In this document: one piece after another, positions 48,173 to 56,419 of the stretch
How positions within the stretch are numbered: position 1 is the stretch's first letter
How the letters are laid out: every line of letters starts with the position of its first letter
Assembly (NCBI RefSeq): GCF_000016425.1
Contig: NC_009380.1
Span: 186,001 to 250,000, forward strand
From: Salinispora tropica CNB-440
Lineage (GTDB): Bacteria > Actinomycetota > Actinomycetes > Mycobacteriales > Micromonosporaceae
DNA length: 64,000 bases
Direction of reading: 5' to 3'
Translations under genes and position numbers: made by a program
The notes under the pieces: model-generated
Databases searched by the model: none
What the model was told of the DNA's origin: nothing
Seen by the model: only the letters and a program-made list of their open reading frames with translations

Positions 48173-48504
48173 CTCGTGAACAGGCGAGGACGCCCGGTCG
48201 GTCCGTGAGGATCGCACCGGGCGTTCCGCCTGTGGTCTCAGTTGCTGCTACGGGGCGCGGCCGAGCAAGATCACGACAAGCCTGGCTCGCTCCTCGCGTG
48301 TCAGCTCGACCGGCCGGTCGAGCTGCCTTCGATAGCGTCGAGTATCGCGCCGGTGCCGGCGTGCGCGGCTCACTTCCCAGCGGCGCGTTCGTCCCTCCTC
48401 CGCCGGCCTGGTCTGTGCCGTCAGGCAGCCGGCATCACCGGATCTGGTCGACGATGACGAGGGCCAAGCAGCATCGGGGGCCCTCGCCACGCCGAGGTCG
48501 TCGG
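48173..48504. other. gap with a possible decayed gene
   Basis: No convincing gene. A minus-strand frame at 48248-48490 (80 codons) ends in a protein-like stretch (RPVELTREERARLVVILL, then GRAP) preceded by Arg/Ser-rich low-conservation sequence. It may be the remnant or a small uncharacterised gene; I cannot decide. Confidence 0.3.
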
Positions 48505-49524
48505 TCAGGGTCGGCGGGCCACTACCGCGCCGTTTGCGCCGGGCGCGTCGAAGGCCACGACCCGGGCGTCAACGAAGCCGGCATCGTCGAGCCAGATGGC
48601 GTACTCAGCGCCGGAGTAGTTCTTGCCACCCTCGGTTTCGACAAGCATGTTCATCCCCATCAGGGCGGCCTCGGGTGGACCGGTGCGTTCCTCGTTGAGG
48701 AGTAGCTCGGAGATGACAATCGCGCCACCGGAGGGCAACGCGGCGTGGCACCGGGCCAGGAGCGCCCGGTTGGTCGCTTCGTCCCAGTCGTGCATGATCA
48801 TGCTGAGCAGGATCACATCGTGCCCGTCCGGCAGGGTCGGGTCGGCGAGGAAGTCGCCGGCAACCGTGCCGATTCGACCGGTCAGGTCCGCATCGGCGAT
48901 CCGCTCCTCGGCCCGGGCGCAGACGTGTGGCAGATCCAGGATCGTCGCCCGTAGCTGCGGCAGTCGCTGGCAGAGCTCGATCGGGAAGGCTCCGGCACCA
49001 CCGCCGACGTCGAGCAGCCGGTGGTGCGCGCCGAAGTCGTACGCGTCGGCCAACGCGTGGGCGGTGAAGCGGGAGGTGGAGAACATCGCGTCCCAGAACT
49101 CAGCCACCATTTTCGGATCGTTGGTGTCGAACATGGACTGCTGCTGTTGCGGATCCCAGGTGAGCGGGCGGTTACTGCGCAGCGCCTCGCCGATTCGATG
49201 CCAGGGCAGGTAGGTGCGCAGGTCGGAGTAGCGGATCTGGGCACCGAAGTAGTACGGCCGCCCTTCCACCAGGAATTGCTCGGCCAGCTCGGAGTTGCGG
49301 TAGCCGGCACCGGCTTTCTCCAGCAGCCCCAGGGATGCGCTTGCAGCCAGCAGCAAGTCGGCTGGGCGTTCGTCCATACCGAACTCGGCGGCCGCTTCGG
49401 TCACGGTGATGGCGCGTCCGCCAGCCAGGCGGGTGAACAGTCCGAACTCGATGCCAACGGCGAGGGTCTTGAAGCCCCAGACGCCGGCTACGAGCTGCAT
49501 CAGCGGGGTAGGAGTGATCATCAC
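48505..49524 (-). CDS. SAM-dependent O-methyltransferase (small-molecule type)
   Basis: 339 residues with ATG at 49524 or 49521. The N-terminal 100 residues form a winged-helix dimerisation domain. The methyltransferase domain has LLDVGGGAGAFPIEL (motif I, about residues 167-181), ATILDLP, and HDWDEATNRALL with the His/Asp catalytic region. ISELLLNEERTGPPEAALMG is typical of the Methyltransf_2 family. Such enzymes methylate hydroxyl groups on natural products or quinone-like compounds. No biosynthetic genes adjoin, so the substrate cannot be inferred. Confidence 0.92.
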   Translation of the reverse strand: MMITPTPLMQLVAGVWGFKTLAVGIEFGLFTRLAGGRAITVTEAAAEFGMDERPADLLLAASASLGLLEKAGAGYRNSELAEQFLVEGRPYYFGAQIRYSDLRTYLPWHRIGEALRSNRPLTWDPQQQQSMFDTNDPKMVAEFWDAMFSTSRFTAHALADAYDFGAHHRLLDVGGGAGAFPIELCQRLPQLRATILDLPHVCARAEERIADADLTGRIGTVAGDFLADPTLPDGHDVILLSMIMHDWDEATNRALLARCHAALPSGGAIVISELLLNEERTGPPEAALMGMNMLVETEGGKNYSGAEYAIWLDDAGFVDARVVAFDAPGANGAVVARRP

Positions 49525-49618
49525 TAGATAAGAGCATAAAGTGGTTCATGGACGGTAGTCCGCACCAGAGGTGGCACGTGAGGCCGGCGAGGTGGCGGAC
49601 GTACGTCACCCTGGCAGC

Positions 49619-49999
49619 ATGATTCGACTCGTCCTGAACGTGTTGTGGCTCATCTTCGGCGGCGGAATCGTGCTGGCCTTCGGCTACTTCGTCGCCGCGT
49701 TGATCTGCTTCGTCCTCGTCGTCACCATCCCGTTCGGGGTCGCCTCGCTGCGGCTGGCTTCGTACTCGTTGTGGCCCTTCGGCCGCACCCTGGTCACCAA
49801 GCCGGGGGCTGGCGTCGCATCCGGGTTGGCGAACGTGCTCTGGGTGCTGCTGGCCGGCTGGTGGCTGGCGCTGTCTCACCTGGTCGCCGGGGTATCCCTC
49901 TGTATCACGATCATTGGCATTCCGTTCGGCATCGCCAACTTCAAGCTCGTGCCGGCAGCATTCTGGCCACTCGGCCAGGAGGTCATCGAGGTCCGCTGA
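49619..49999 (+). CDS. YccF domain-containing small membrane protein
   Basis: 126 residues from the ATG at 49619. Two similar halves each contain a hydrophobic helix followed by IPFGVASLRLASYSLWPFG or IPFGIANFKLVPAAFWPLG; this duplicated pattern defines the YccF domain. It is an inner-membrane protein of unknown function. Its 3' end overlaps the next convergent gene by 17 bases. Confidence 0.92.
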   Translation: MIRLVLNVLWLIFGGGIVLAFGYFVAALICFVLVVTIPFGVASLRLASYSLWPFGRTLVTKPGAGVASGLANVLWVLLAGWWLALSHLVAGVSLCITIIGIPFGIANFKLVPAAFWPLGQEVIEVR

Positions 50000-50594
50000 A
50001 CCGAAACCCACCTGGCTCGGGGGGCTGGCTGCTTTCGGCTTCCCGCCGCTCCCACTCCTCGACCAACTCGTCCCAGTAGTCGACCCCCAACCCCCGACGC
50101 CCGTGCGCCAGCCAGCCGGCGGTGTTCCGCTCCACGTGCAGCCCGAGCTCGGCGAAGAGGTCAACCCATTGGCCCGGCTCCACCCCCACCTCGACCAGGG
50201 CGGCGTTGATCGGCCACTGCCCACGCGACCCGTCGAACATCGAGTCGACGTGCGGCCCCCAGGATCGCTGACCGCCGAGCCACACCGCCGCTGCCTGGTG
50301 GCCGACGCCGCCGGCGAACTCCGCCTCGACGTACGCCACCGGCCCCCGCCGCGACCAGTGGGCCAGGGTCTCGGTCAGCGCGGTGGAGAGAACCAGTGTG
50401 AACGGCTGCTCCAGGGAGGGCTCCTCGACGGCGTAGTCCGGCAGCGTCCCGGTCAGCTCCTCGACCAACTGCGAGGTCACCGGCAGTAGGGCGAAGTCCT
50501 GGCGCAGGTTGCCGAGGACCGCGTGATCCAGCCCGCGGGTTTCTCGGTGCAGCAGTCCGGCGTCCGCGATGATCGCGCTGAGCTGGTAACTCAT
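49983..50594 (-). CDS. conserved-looking hypothetical protein
   Basis: 203 residues, soluble and acidic, with no signal or membrane segment. It begins MSYQLSAIIADAGLL and contains GVGHQAAAVWLGGQRSWGP and GRRGLGVDYWDELVEEWERR. I do not recognise a family. The even composition and good coding pattern support a real gene. It overlaps the YccF gene end by 17 bases and has its own upstream region of about 160 bases. Confidence 0.75.
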   Translation of the reverse strand: MSYQLSAIIADAGLLHRETRGLDHAVLGNLRQDFALLPVTSQLVEELTGTLPDYAVEEPSLEQPFTLVLSTALTETLAHWSRRGPVAYVEAEFAGGVGHQAAAVWLGGQRSWGPHVDSMFDGSRGQWPINAALVEVGVEPGQWVDLFAELGLHVERNTAGWLAHGRRGLGVDYWDELVEEWERREAESSQPPEPGGFRFSGPR

Positions 50595-50755
50595 GCGTCC
50601 ACAGGCTGTGGATGGGACATGTGTACGAAGAATCCGGCCGGCTTCGCCTCCGCTGGTTGCCTGCTCCGCTGCACGCCGTCAGTATCCCTGCTTCGGTGGG
50701 CTGGCGACTGACACTCCCTTATCCGCGACGGCCGCCATTGAAAGTGGGCTGTGGG

Positions 50756-51963
50756 TTAGGGCCGGGATGCCAACCACCACGCGGTGGTCGCCATGGCCGC
50801 GATCAGTGCACTGAAGATGAAGGGTGCTTCGATTCCGATCGTTGCCGTGAGTACGCCGCCGAGCAACGCGCCCGCGGCGGCGGCGCTGAAGCTCAGCGTG
50901 CGGCCGGCCGCTATCGTCCGGCCGAGTAGGTCCCGTGGGACCAGCCGCTGACGTAGCGACACGACCGTGACGTTGAGCACCGCGAACGATCCGCTCGTGA
51001 TCACGATGACGAGTATCGCAGCCCATAACTGGGCGGTCACGGCGAGCATCGCAGGGACACCGGCGGTGATGGCCAGTGACCAGGTGAGGATCAAGCGGTG
51101 CCGGTGCCCGCGACGAGTCGGTCAACGACGGACGAGCCGAGTAGGCCGCCGAGGGCACCCGCGGCGAGCAGGATTCCGAAACCGGTCGCCCCGACACTGA
51201 GCCGGCTCTCCGCGTACAGCACCAGGATCGCAAACCAGGCGCTGTCGGCGGCGGCGACCGCGGCGGTGACCAACGCGAGCGTGCGCAGCACACGGTGTCG
51301 TGCCAGCCATCGCAGACCCGCCACCACACCCGGGCTGGCCTGCTTCGGTGTGCCCTGCGGTGGCCGGGCCGCCACACTGATCGGCAGAGTAAGCAGGAGC
51401 ATGACGGCCAGAGCGAGAGACGCCCCGTTCGCCGCGAACGGCAGGGCGGCGCCGGCCACGAAGAGCGCGGCACCGACCGGCGGGCCGACAAACTCGTTAC
51501 CGACGATCTCGCCGGCGACCAGCTTTCCGTTGGCGCGCTCGAGTAGCCGCTCGGGCACCAGGCCGGGAAGTGCGGTCTGCGCGGCGGTGTCGCGTACCGT
51601 CTCCCCGATCCCGAGTAGGAAGCTGGCCAGCAGGACCAGCGGCAGCGACGCCCAGCCCGTCGCCACGGCCACCACGAGAACGCCCAGGACGACCACCCGG
51701 GCGAGGTCAGCCTGGGCGAGCAGAGTGCGGGCGCCGCGGCGGTCGGCCAGCGACCCGGCGAGAAGGCCGGTCACCAGCCACGGCAGGGCCTGGGCCGCGG
51801 TCACTGCGGCCACTCCGACCGGGTTGGCGGTCAGCGACGCGGCGAGCAGGGGGAAAGCTGCCAGTCGGATGCCGTCACCGACGTTGGCGAGGGTCGCGGC
51901 GCTCCAGAACGTCCAGAAGGGCCGGCCCAACGGAACGGAACTTGTGACCATGAACGGCATCAT
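50756..51963 (-). pseudogene. MFS exporter interrupted by a frameshift
   Basis: Two overlapping frames together make one MFS protein of about 402 residues. The first (51091-51963) encodes helices 1-8, beginning PFWTFWSAATLANVGDGIRL and including LAGSLADRRGART, and stops after DRLVAGTGTA at 51091. The second (up to 51094) continues with LILTWSLAITAGVPAML through the last four helices. The junction lies in a short GGCACC repeat (GGGCACCGGCACCGC), where a 1- or 2-base slip would restore the frame. It is probably inactive or a sequencing error; a TTG restart overlapping the stop is possible but unlikely. Confidence 0.8.
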
Positions 51964-52017
51964 TGCACCGCCAGCGCCTCCTTCGGGGGCGCTGGCTTTG
52001 CTAACGGCACCCGGCAG

Positions 52018-52929
52018 TCAGCGCACCGTAGCGGTGAGGCGGCGTAGGGCGGTGTGCGCGGGTGGGCCCCAGGAGGGCTTGCCGCCGGGGCGGCCGTGGA
52101 CGCCGTTGTCGCCGATGAGAATGCCGTGGAGGGCGCGTGCCGTCGCCCAGCCGCGGGCGCGGCGCAGGGTGGCGGGGTCGGGGGCCGGCTCGTAGGCCTC
52201 GTGGACGTGGTCGATGCCATCGGGTAGCAGGAGCCACGCGGCGGCGAGGTCATAAGCGGGATCCCCGGCGCAGAGGTCACCGAAGTCAATCACTCCGCAG
52301 AGGGTGCCGTCGGCGGTGAGTACGTTGGCCGGGTGCAGGTCGGCGTGGAGCCAGAGCGGCGGGCCGGTCCAGGGCGGAGCCGCTACCGCGTCGTGCCAGA
52401 CGGCGCGGACCGCGGCCGGCTCGTCGATCAGCCCACGTTCGGTGGCGGCGCTGAGTGCCTCGGCGAACTGCTCGGTCTGGTCGACCAGCAGCCCACCCCG
52501 GTCCCGGCTGACGGGTGCCTCGTTGGGGGCGGGTTGGTGCAGCGCCGTCAGGAAGGTGGCCAGCGACCTGGCTGCGTCGAACGCGCGTGTGACCGGGGCT
52601 CGGTCGGCGGGGGTGCCCGGAACCCAGGTGGTGATGAGCCATGAACGAGGGAATCGTTTGGAGGGCACGCCGAGTCGTTGCGGGATGGGGATCGGCAGCG
52701 GTAGGCGTGGGGCCAGGGTAGGTACCCAGGCGTGCTCCTTGTGTAGTAGCGCGTCCGCGGACACGGTAGCCCACGGAAGCCGCACGGCCAGGTCGTCACC
52801 GAGCCGCCACAGTTGGTTGTCCCACCCTCGCGCGCCGAGTCGGATCGGGTGTTCGGCGAGGTCGGGGTGCTGGTCACGGACCAGGTCCCGGACCAACTGC
52901 GCGGTGATCTCGTTGTCGCCGGGGGTCAC
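52018..52929 (-). CDS. aminoglycoside phosphotransferase (APH)-family kinase
   Basis: 303 residues from the GTG at 52929; a TTG three codons earlier is the longest start. The catalytic loop is WLHADLHPANVL (about residues 189-200, with the Asp base) and the metal-binding motif VIDFGDLCAGDPAYDLA follows about 20 residues later. The N-terminal lobe has RLGARGWDNQLWRLGDDLAVR. Members act on aminoglycosides, macrolides, homoserine, choline and other substrates, so resistance cannot be claimed. It lies beyond the terminator of the beta-helix gene. Confidence 0.9.
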   Translation of the reverse strand: MTPGDNEITAQLVRDLVRDQHPDLAEHPIRLGARGWDNQLWRLGDDLAVRLPWATVSADALLHKEHAWVPTLAPRLPLPIPIPQRLGVPSKRFPRSWLITTWVPGTPADRAPVTRAFDAARSLATFLTALHQPAPNEAPVSRDRGGLLVDQTEQFAEALSAATERGLIDEPAAVRAVWHDAVAAPPWTGPPLWLHADLHPANVLTADGTLCGVIDFGDLCAGDPAYDLAAAWLLLPDGIDHVHEAYEPAPDPATLRRARGWATARALHGILIGDNGVHGRPGGKPSWGPPAHTALRRLTATVR

Positions 52930-52972
52930 GCGGAGCAACGGTATCCGCTACCGGTGCCCGCGCGGAACGGTG

Positions 52973-53017
52973 GAGGGGCCCCGGCCCTACCGGCGAGCGG
53001 TGGGAACGGGACCCCTC
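52973..53017 (-). terminator. terminator after the beta-helix gene
   Basis: An imperfect long inverted repeat, GAGGGG plus CCCG at 52973-52983 pairing with CGGG plus CCCCTC at 53007-53017, with inner pairing of CCCTACCG and CGGTGGG. It is located just downstream of the minus-strand gene ending at 53041. Similar AGGGGCCCC-type repeats are common between genes in Micromonosporaceae, as I recall. Confidence 0.65.
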
Positions 53018-53040
53018 GTGGATCCGAGGTACTCGGACTG

Positions 53041-54423
53041 CTATCCGGCGCACCCGGGAACGTCGACGCAGTTGTTCGGTCGATTCTTGACCACGACGGT
53101 GCCGGTGGCGGTGTTCAGGTTCACCGTGCCGCCCGCCTCGTTGTAGATGCCACCACCGTCGGTGGCGGCGATGTTCTTGGTGACCTTGGAGGCGAACAGG
53201 GTCAGGGTTCCGAGGGGCTCGTTGTATATTCCGCCGCCCTGACTGCCCGCCTGGTTGCCGAAGATCTTCGTGTTTCGTAGCACCAGCTCGGAGATGGTGT
53301 AGATACCGCCGCCATTGGTGCCGGCGCTGTTGTTCTTGATGATGCTGTCGGTAACGACGACGGATGCGTTGCTGTCTACCCCCAGGCCGCCGGAGATTGT
53401 TGTTAACGATACGTTATCGGCGATGGTGGTGGATCGGATTGTTACTTGCGTGCCAACGCTCGCGATGATGCCGCCGACCACGCCGGTGGCAATATTGTGC
53501 GTAACGCTACTGTCCGCGACAACGGCAGTGCCGCTGTCTATCAGGAGGCCGCCAAAGGCGACCTGGGCGCGATTTTTCGAGATGCTACTGTGTTCGATCC
53601 GTACAGTTTCCGAACTGGCGACCCCGGCTCCATTCAACGCGGTGTTGGCGTGGATTCCGGCCTTGCTGACCTCGAGTAACCCGGAGTTCAGGATTCCTCC
53701 GCCGGTAGTGGCAGCGGTATTGTGGCTGACCTTGGAGGATCGGATCCGGGCGGTGCCGCTGTTGGCGATGCCGCCACCGCTGCCGGCGCCGGCGATGTTG
53801 CGGGTGATGGTGCTGTGATTGGTGGTTAGCGATCCGCCTGCGGCCACCAATATGCCAGCCCCGTCAGCGCCTGGGTCGGTGGTCTGGCCGCCGGTGACGG
53901 TCAGGTGGTTGAGGGTGAGGTGACCGCCGGCTTCGACGTTGAGGATGCGGAACTGGTCAACAGCGGCGGCACGTTCGATGGTGGTGTGTTCGCCGCCATT
54001 GAGGGTGATCGGGCTGCTGATGGCGGGCAGGCCGGCGTCGTCGATGCTGGCGGTCAGCAGGTAGGTGCAGTTCCCGGCCAGGTCGAGCACACCGCCACCT
54101 CGGGCGTTGGACAAGGTGATCGCGGCGATCAGGGCATCCGCGTCGCAGGAGACCGGCGTGCCCGGCGACTTCTTCCCTGTCTTTCCCGGGTCGCCCTTGC
54201 TCTTGTCGTCGGGCTTGCCCCCGTCGCGCTTGTCGCGGTGCTCGTCGGTGAAGAGCCGGTCGGCGACAGTGGTGCGGGTGCGTTCGACAGCGTTGGCGGC
54301 CGGGGCGGCGGCGGCGACACCGGCGGTGGTGAGGGCCAGGCCCGTCACGCCAACTGCCCACCACCGTGACTTCGCTCGCCCTCCACCGGATCGATCGGTG
54401 TCGGGTTGTTCCTGATGGCTCAT
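53041..54423 (-). CDS. secreted right-handed beta-helix repeat protein
   Basis: 460 residues from the ATG at 54423. A signal peptide with hydrophobic core (about residues 22-44) ends near AAAPAANAVE; a Lys/Asp/Gly-rich linker follows. From about residue 90 to the end there are roughly twelve repeats of 22-27 residues with patterns such as SSKVSHNTAATTGGGILNSG and IFGNQAGSQGGGIYNE, as in polymorphic outer-membrane/parallel beta-helix proteins. Two Cys near the end (NNCVDVPGC) may form a disulfide. Such proteins are carbohydrate-active enzymes or adhesins; no catalytic residues can be assigned. There is no cell-wall anchor. Confidence 0.88.
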   Translation of the reverse strand: MSHQEQPDTDRSGGGRAKSRWWAVGVTGLALTTAGVAAAAPAANAVERTRTTVADRLFTDEHRDKRDGGKPDDKSKGDPGKTGKKSPGTPVSCDADALIAAITLSNARGGGVLDLAGNCTYLLTASIDDAGLPAISSPITLNGGEHTTIERAAAVDQFRILNVEAGGHLTLNHLTVTGGQTTDPGADGAGILVAAGGSLTTNHSTITRNIAGAGSGGGIANSGTARIRSSKVSHNTAATTGGGILNSGLLEVSKAGIHANTALNGAGVASSETVRIEHSSISKNRAQVAFGGLLIDSGTAVVADSSVTHNIATGVVGGIIASVGTQVTIRSTTIADNVSLTTISGGLGVDSNASVVVTDSIIKNNSAGTNGGGIYTISELVLRNTKIFGNQAGSQGGGIYNEPLGTLTLFASKVTKNIAATDGGGIYNEAGGTVNLNTATGTVVVKNRPNNCVDVPGCAG

Positions 54424-54616
54424 CGCGGTCTCGGTGTCCTTCCTCCGGCACGGACGAGAAGCCACCAACCCCGGGCTGACCGGGGCGATGCTCCTCGGCT
54501 ACCAGGCAGGCGGTAGCAACCAAGCCGAGTTAAACCGACACCAGTCCGTATCAAGTGATGAAAGCGAAAAACATGCTCAAATCAGTCAAAGATCTCGTCG
54601 TCACCACGCCGCGGCA

Positions 54617-55327
54617 CTACCGCACCGGGGCCGGCAGCGCCCGGATCGCGAGGAACCCGATCGGCTCGCGTAGCAGGCGCTCATAGCGGGCTTGATCGAC
54701 GAGCGCCGCTTCGGCAGTCGGCTGTGGCTCCAGGAGTCGCTCGATGAGAAAGCCCGCCTCGTGTAGCTCTTCGCAGGTTCGCTCCAGCGGAAGCAGCCAA
54801 TGACGTAGTTGCCAGCCTCTGCTCCAGGTCTCCTCGACAATTCGTTCGTCGAAGTAGCTGCCACCGTGTCGCAGCCAGTCACCGGTGGGGTGTAGCCGGG
54901 ACAGCACCAGCGCGCCGTCCGGCCGCAGCACCCGCCGCAACTCCCGCAGTGTCGATCTCCTGTCATCGACATACTCCAGCGCGAGGGCGAACAAGACCAG
55001 GTCCACCGATTCGTCCGGCAGCCAGTGCAGCCGTTCAGCAAGATCGTGTACGTGGAAGACGCCGGAGGGGACGCGCTCTCGACACAGGTGGACCATGCGC
55101 GGACTCTGGTCCAGCCCGATCACCCGGGCACCCCGGGCGACCAGTTCCTCGGCGTACAGCCCGGGACCGCACGCCACATCCAGGACCGTGCGTCCAGCGA
55201 CCTCACCGAGTAGCCGCAGGCAGGTCGGCCGGTCGTAGTGAGCGTTGTACAGGCTGTCGCGTGCATGGTCCAAGAACTCGTCGGCGAACCCGTCGTACTG
55301 CGGTTGTGGTTCCACACCATCGGTCAT
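54617..55327 (-). CDS. class I SAM-dependent methyltransferase
   Basis: 236 residues from the ATG at 55327; the longer frame adds an Arg-rich leader without conservation. Motif I is VLDVACGPGLYAEELV (about residues 49-64), motif II GARVIGLDQSPRMVHLC, and LPDESVDLVLFALALEYV follows, as in the Methyltransf_11/UbiE-like group. The substrate is unknown. It has no coupled neighbours; the gap on its 5' side contains the start region of a small plus-strand gene. Confidence 0.88.
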   Translation of the reverse strand: MTDGVEPQPQYDGFADEFLDHARDSLYNAHYDRPTCLRLLGEVAGRTVLDVACGPGLYAEELVARGARVIGLDQSPRMVHLCRERVPSGVFHVHDLAERLHWLPDESVDLVLFALALEYVDDRRSTLRELRRVLRPDGALVLSRLHPTGDWLRHGGSYFDERIVEETWSRGWQLRHWLLPLERTCEELHEAGFLIERLLEPQPTAEAALVDQARYERLLREPIGFLAIRALPAPVR

Positions 55328-55627
55328 GTCGCCAGTCTGCTCACTCTCGCAACGGTCACCCTTGAGGAGTGTGACGTAGCCCCGCTGTCGGGGCAGCCCT
55401 TCCCTGCCCCGCCTCATAGGCAGGGATCGTCGATGCCGAATCGCCTGTCGCGTCGCCATCAGCGCCAGGACGGGCCGGCGCGCTGGCACCCGCGGCAACG
55501 GCGCTCATATCCACGGCAACGGGGCGTGCTGGCGCTGACGGGGGCCGGGATTCTCAGCCGGTACTGTCGCCTTTGGTCCGGACACCGTAGCCTGGAACAC
55601 CCCGTTTCCGACCAGAAGGGTCCCCTC
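55328..55627. other. gap between methyltransferase and small HhH-like gene
   Basis: 300 bases with no supported gene. The open frames here are extensions of the neighbours. It must hold the promoters of both flanking divergent genes, but I see no convincing -35/-10 pair. AAGGG at about 55615-55619 is the likely ribosome site for the 55628 gene. Confidence 0.4.
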
Positions 55628-55852
55628 GTGTCGATCTCTGTGAACCTGGACGATGTGCTGGACAAGGCCTACGAGTCCAGCGCTCTGGCTGACCTGGCTA
55701 CCGCCCCCGTCGCCGCGTTGGCCGGCGTCAGCGAGGCCGACGGCGAGGCTCTGCAGAAGGCCTTCAACATCAAGACCATCGCGGACCTGGCCGGCAACAA
55801 GTACGTCCGGGCCGCGCAGGCCATCGTTGAGTTGAGCCGCATCAGCAAGTAG
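55628..55852 (+). CDS. small helix-hairpin-helix-like protein
   Basis: 74 residues from the GTG at 55628. It is an all-helical, acidic protein (VNLDDVLDKAYESSALADL, then ALAGVSEADGEALQKAFNI, and KTIADLAGNKYVRAAQAIVEL cut here). The GVSEADGEALQKAFNIKTIADL pattern looks like a helix-hairpin-helix turn seen in actinobacterial small proteins, but function is unknown. It is followed by two hairpins with triple 12-bp repeats between, so it is a single-gene transcript. Confidence 0.7.
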   Translation: MSISVNLDDVLDKAYESSALADLATAPVAALAGVSEADGEALQKAFNIKTIADLAGNKYVRAAQAIVELSRISK

Positions 55853-55863
55853 CCGGTACCGCG

Positions 55864-55904
55864 CTCCACCGGTGCGGCCGATGACCGGCGCCGCGCCGGT
55901 GGAG
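55864..55904 (+). terminator. first hairpin after the small HhH-like gene
   Basis: CTCCACCGG at 55864-55872 pairs with CCGGTGGAG at 55896-55904, with further inner pairing (GCGGC with GCCGC). It starts 11 bases after the stop codon. Confidence 0.6.
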
Positions 55905-55913
55905 GGGGCAAGT

Positions 55914-55945
55914 GAGACGACAACTGAGACGACCGTAGAGACGAC
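55914..55945. repeat. three 12-bp-spaced GAGACGAC repeats
   Basis: GAGACGAC occurs at 55914-55921, 55926-55933 and 55938-55945, exactly 12 bases apart, between two hairpins. Purpose unknown; could be a remnant of slippage or a protein-binding array. Confidence 0.7.
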
Positions 55946-55946
55946 T

Positions 55947-55976
55947 CAGGGCCGGTCCCCGTGGGGGCCGGCCCTG
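55947..55976. terminator. second hairpin, before tRNA-Ser on the opposite strand
   Basis: CAGGGCCGG then T then CCCC pairs with GGGG and CCGGCCCTG (55964-55976) around loop GTG, followed by TCGTTCTTCCTG. It lies between the plus-strand small gene and the minus-strand tRNA-Ser, and can terminate both. Confidence 0.8.
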
Positions 55977-55999
55977 TCGTTCTTCCTGCTCAGGCGAGC

Positions 56000-56083
56000 G
56001 GAGGATACGAGATTCGAACTCGTGAGGGTGTGAACCCAACACGCTTTCCAAGCGTGCGCCCTAGGCCTCTAGGCGAATCCTCC
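56000..56083 (-). tRNA. tRNA-Ser (anticodon GGA)
   Basis: On the minus strand: acceptor GGAGGAT with ATCCTCC, anticodon stem CACGC/GCGTG with loop TTGGAAA (anticodon GGA, codons UCC/UCU), a long variable arm and GTTCGAATC in the T arm. CCA is not encoded. Confidence 0.95.
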
Positions 56084-56161
56084 GCCGAACAGGATACAGG
56101 TCCCGGTAGGGATGCCCGCCCCACCACCCCCTGGTGATCCACTTCCAGTCGGGTAGGCTGG

Positions 56162-56254
56162 GCTCACCCCCCGTGCGGCGTGTATCTCGTGAACCTCCCC
56201 AGGGCCGGAAGGCAGCAAGGATAAGCGGGCTCTGGCGGGTGCACGGGGGGCCTT
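56162..56254 (+). ncRNA. ffs: signal recognition particle RNA (4.5S, small bacterial type)
   Basis: The conserved SRP core CAGGGCCGGAAGGCAGCAAGG is centred near 56210 (given here as position). Terminal pairing is between CCCCCCGTGC (56167-56176) and GCACGGGGGG (56241-56250). Its place just upstream of dnaX is the standard actinobacterial arrangement. TAGGCT at 56154 may be its -10 element. Ends are approximate. Confidence 0.93.
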
Positions 56255-56419
56255 TCGGTGCCGCCGTCGGCGCCTGTCACTGAGCTGCCTTGTCAGCAAG
56301 GGATCCTTCTGTCAACTCGGACGTCAATCCGGGTCCTTCCTTGCACAGGGCCAGCGGGGCGGGTGGTCACCCGGGCCGGACCGGCGCAGAATGGCTCGGT
56401 CGAGAGGAGGCGGGACGCT

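Noticed and set aside
52018..52929. Calling the APH-family gene an antibiotic resistance determinant
   Set aside because: The motifs show only kinase fold; many members phosphorylate other metabolites and no context supports resistance.
55328..55498. N-terminal extension of the 54617-55327 methyltransferase up to 55498
   Set aside because: Arg-rich and not conserved in appearance; the ATG at 55327 starts just before the recognisable domain.
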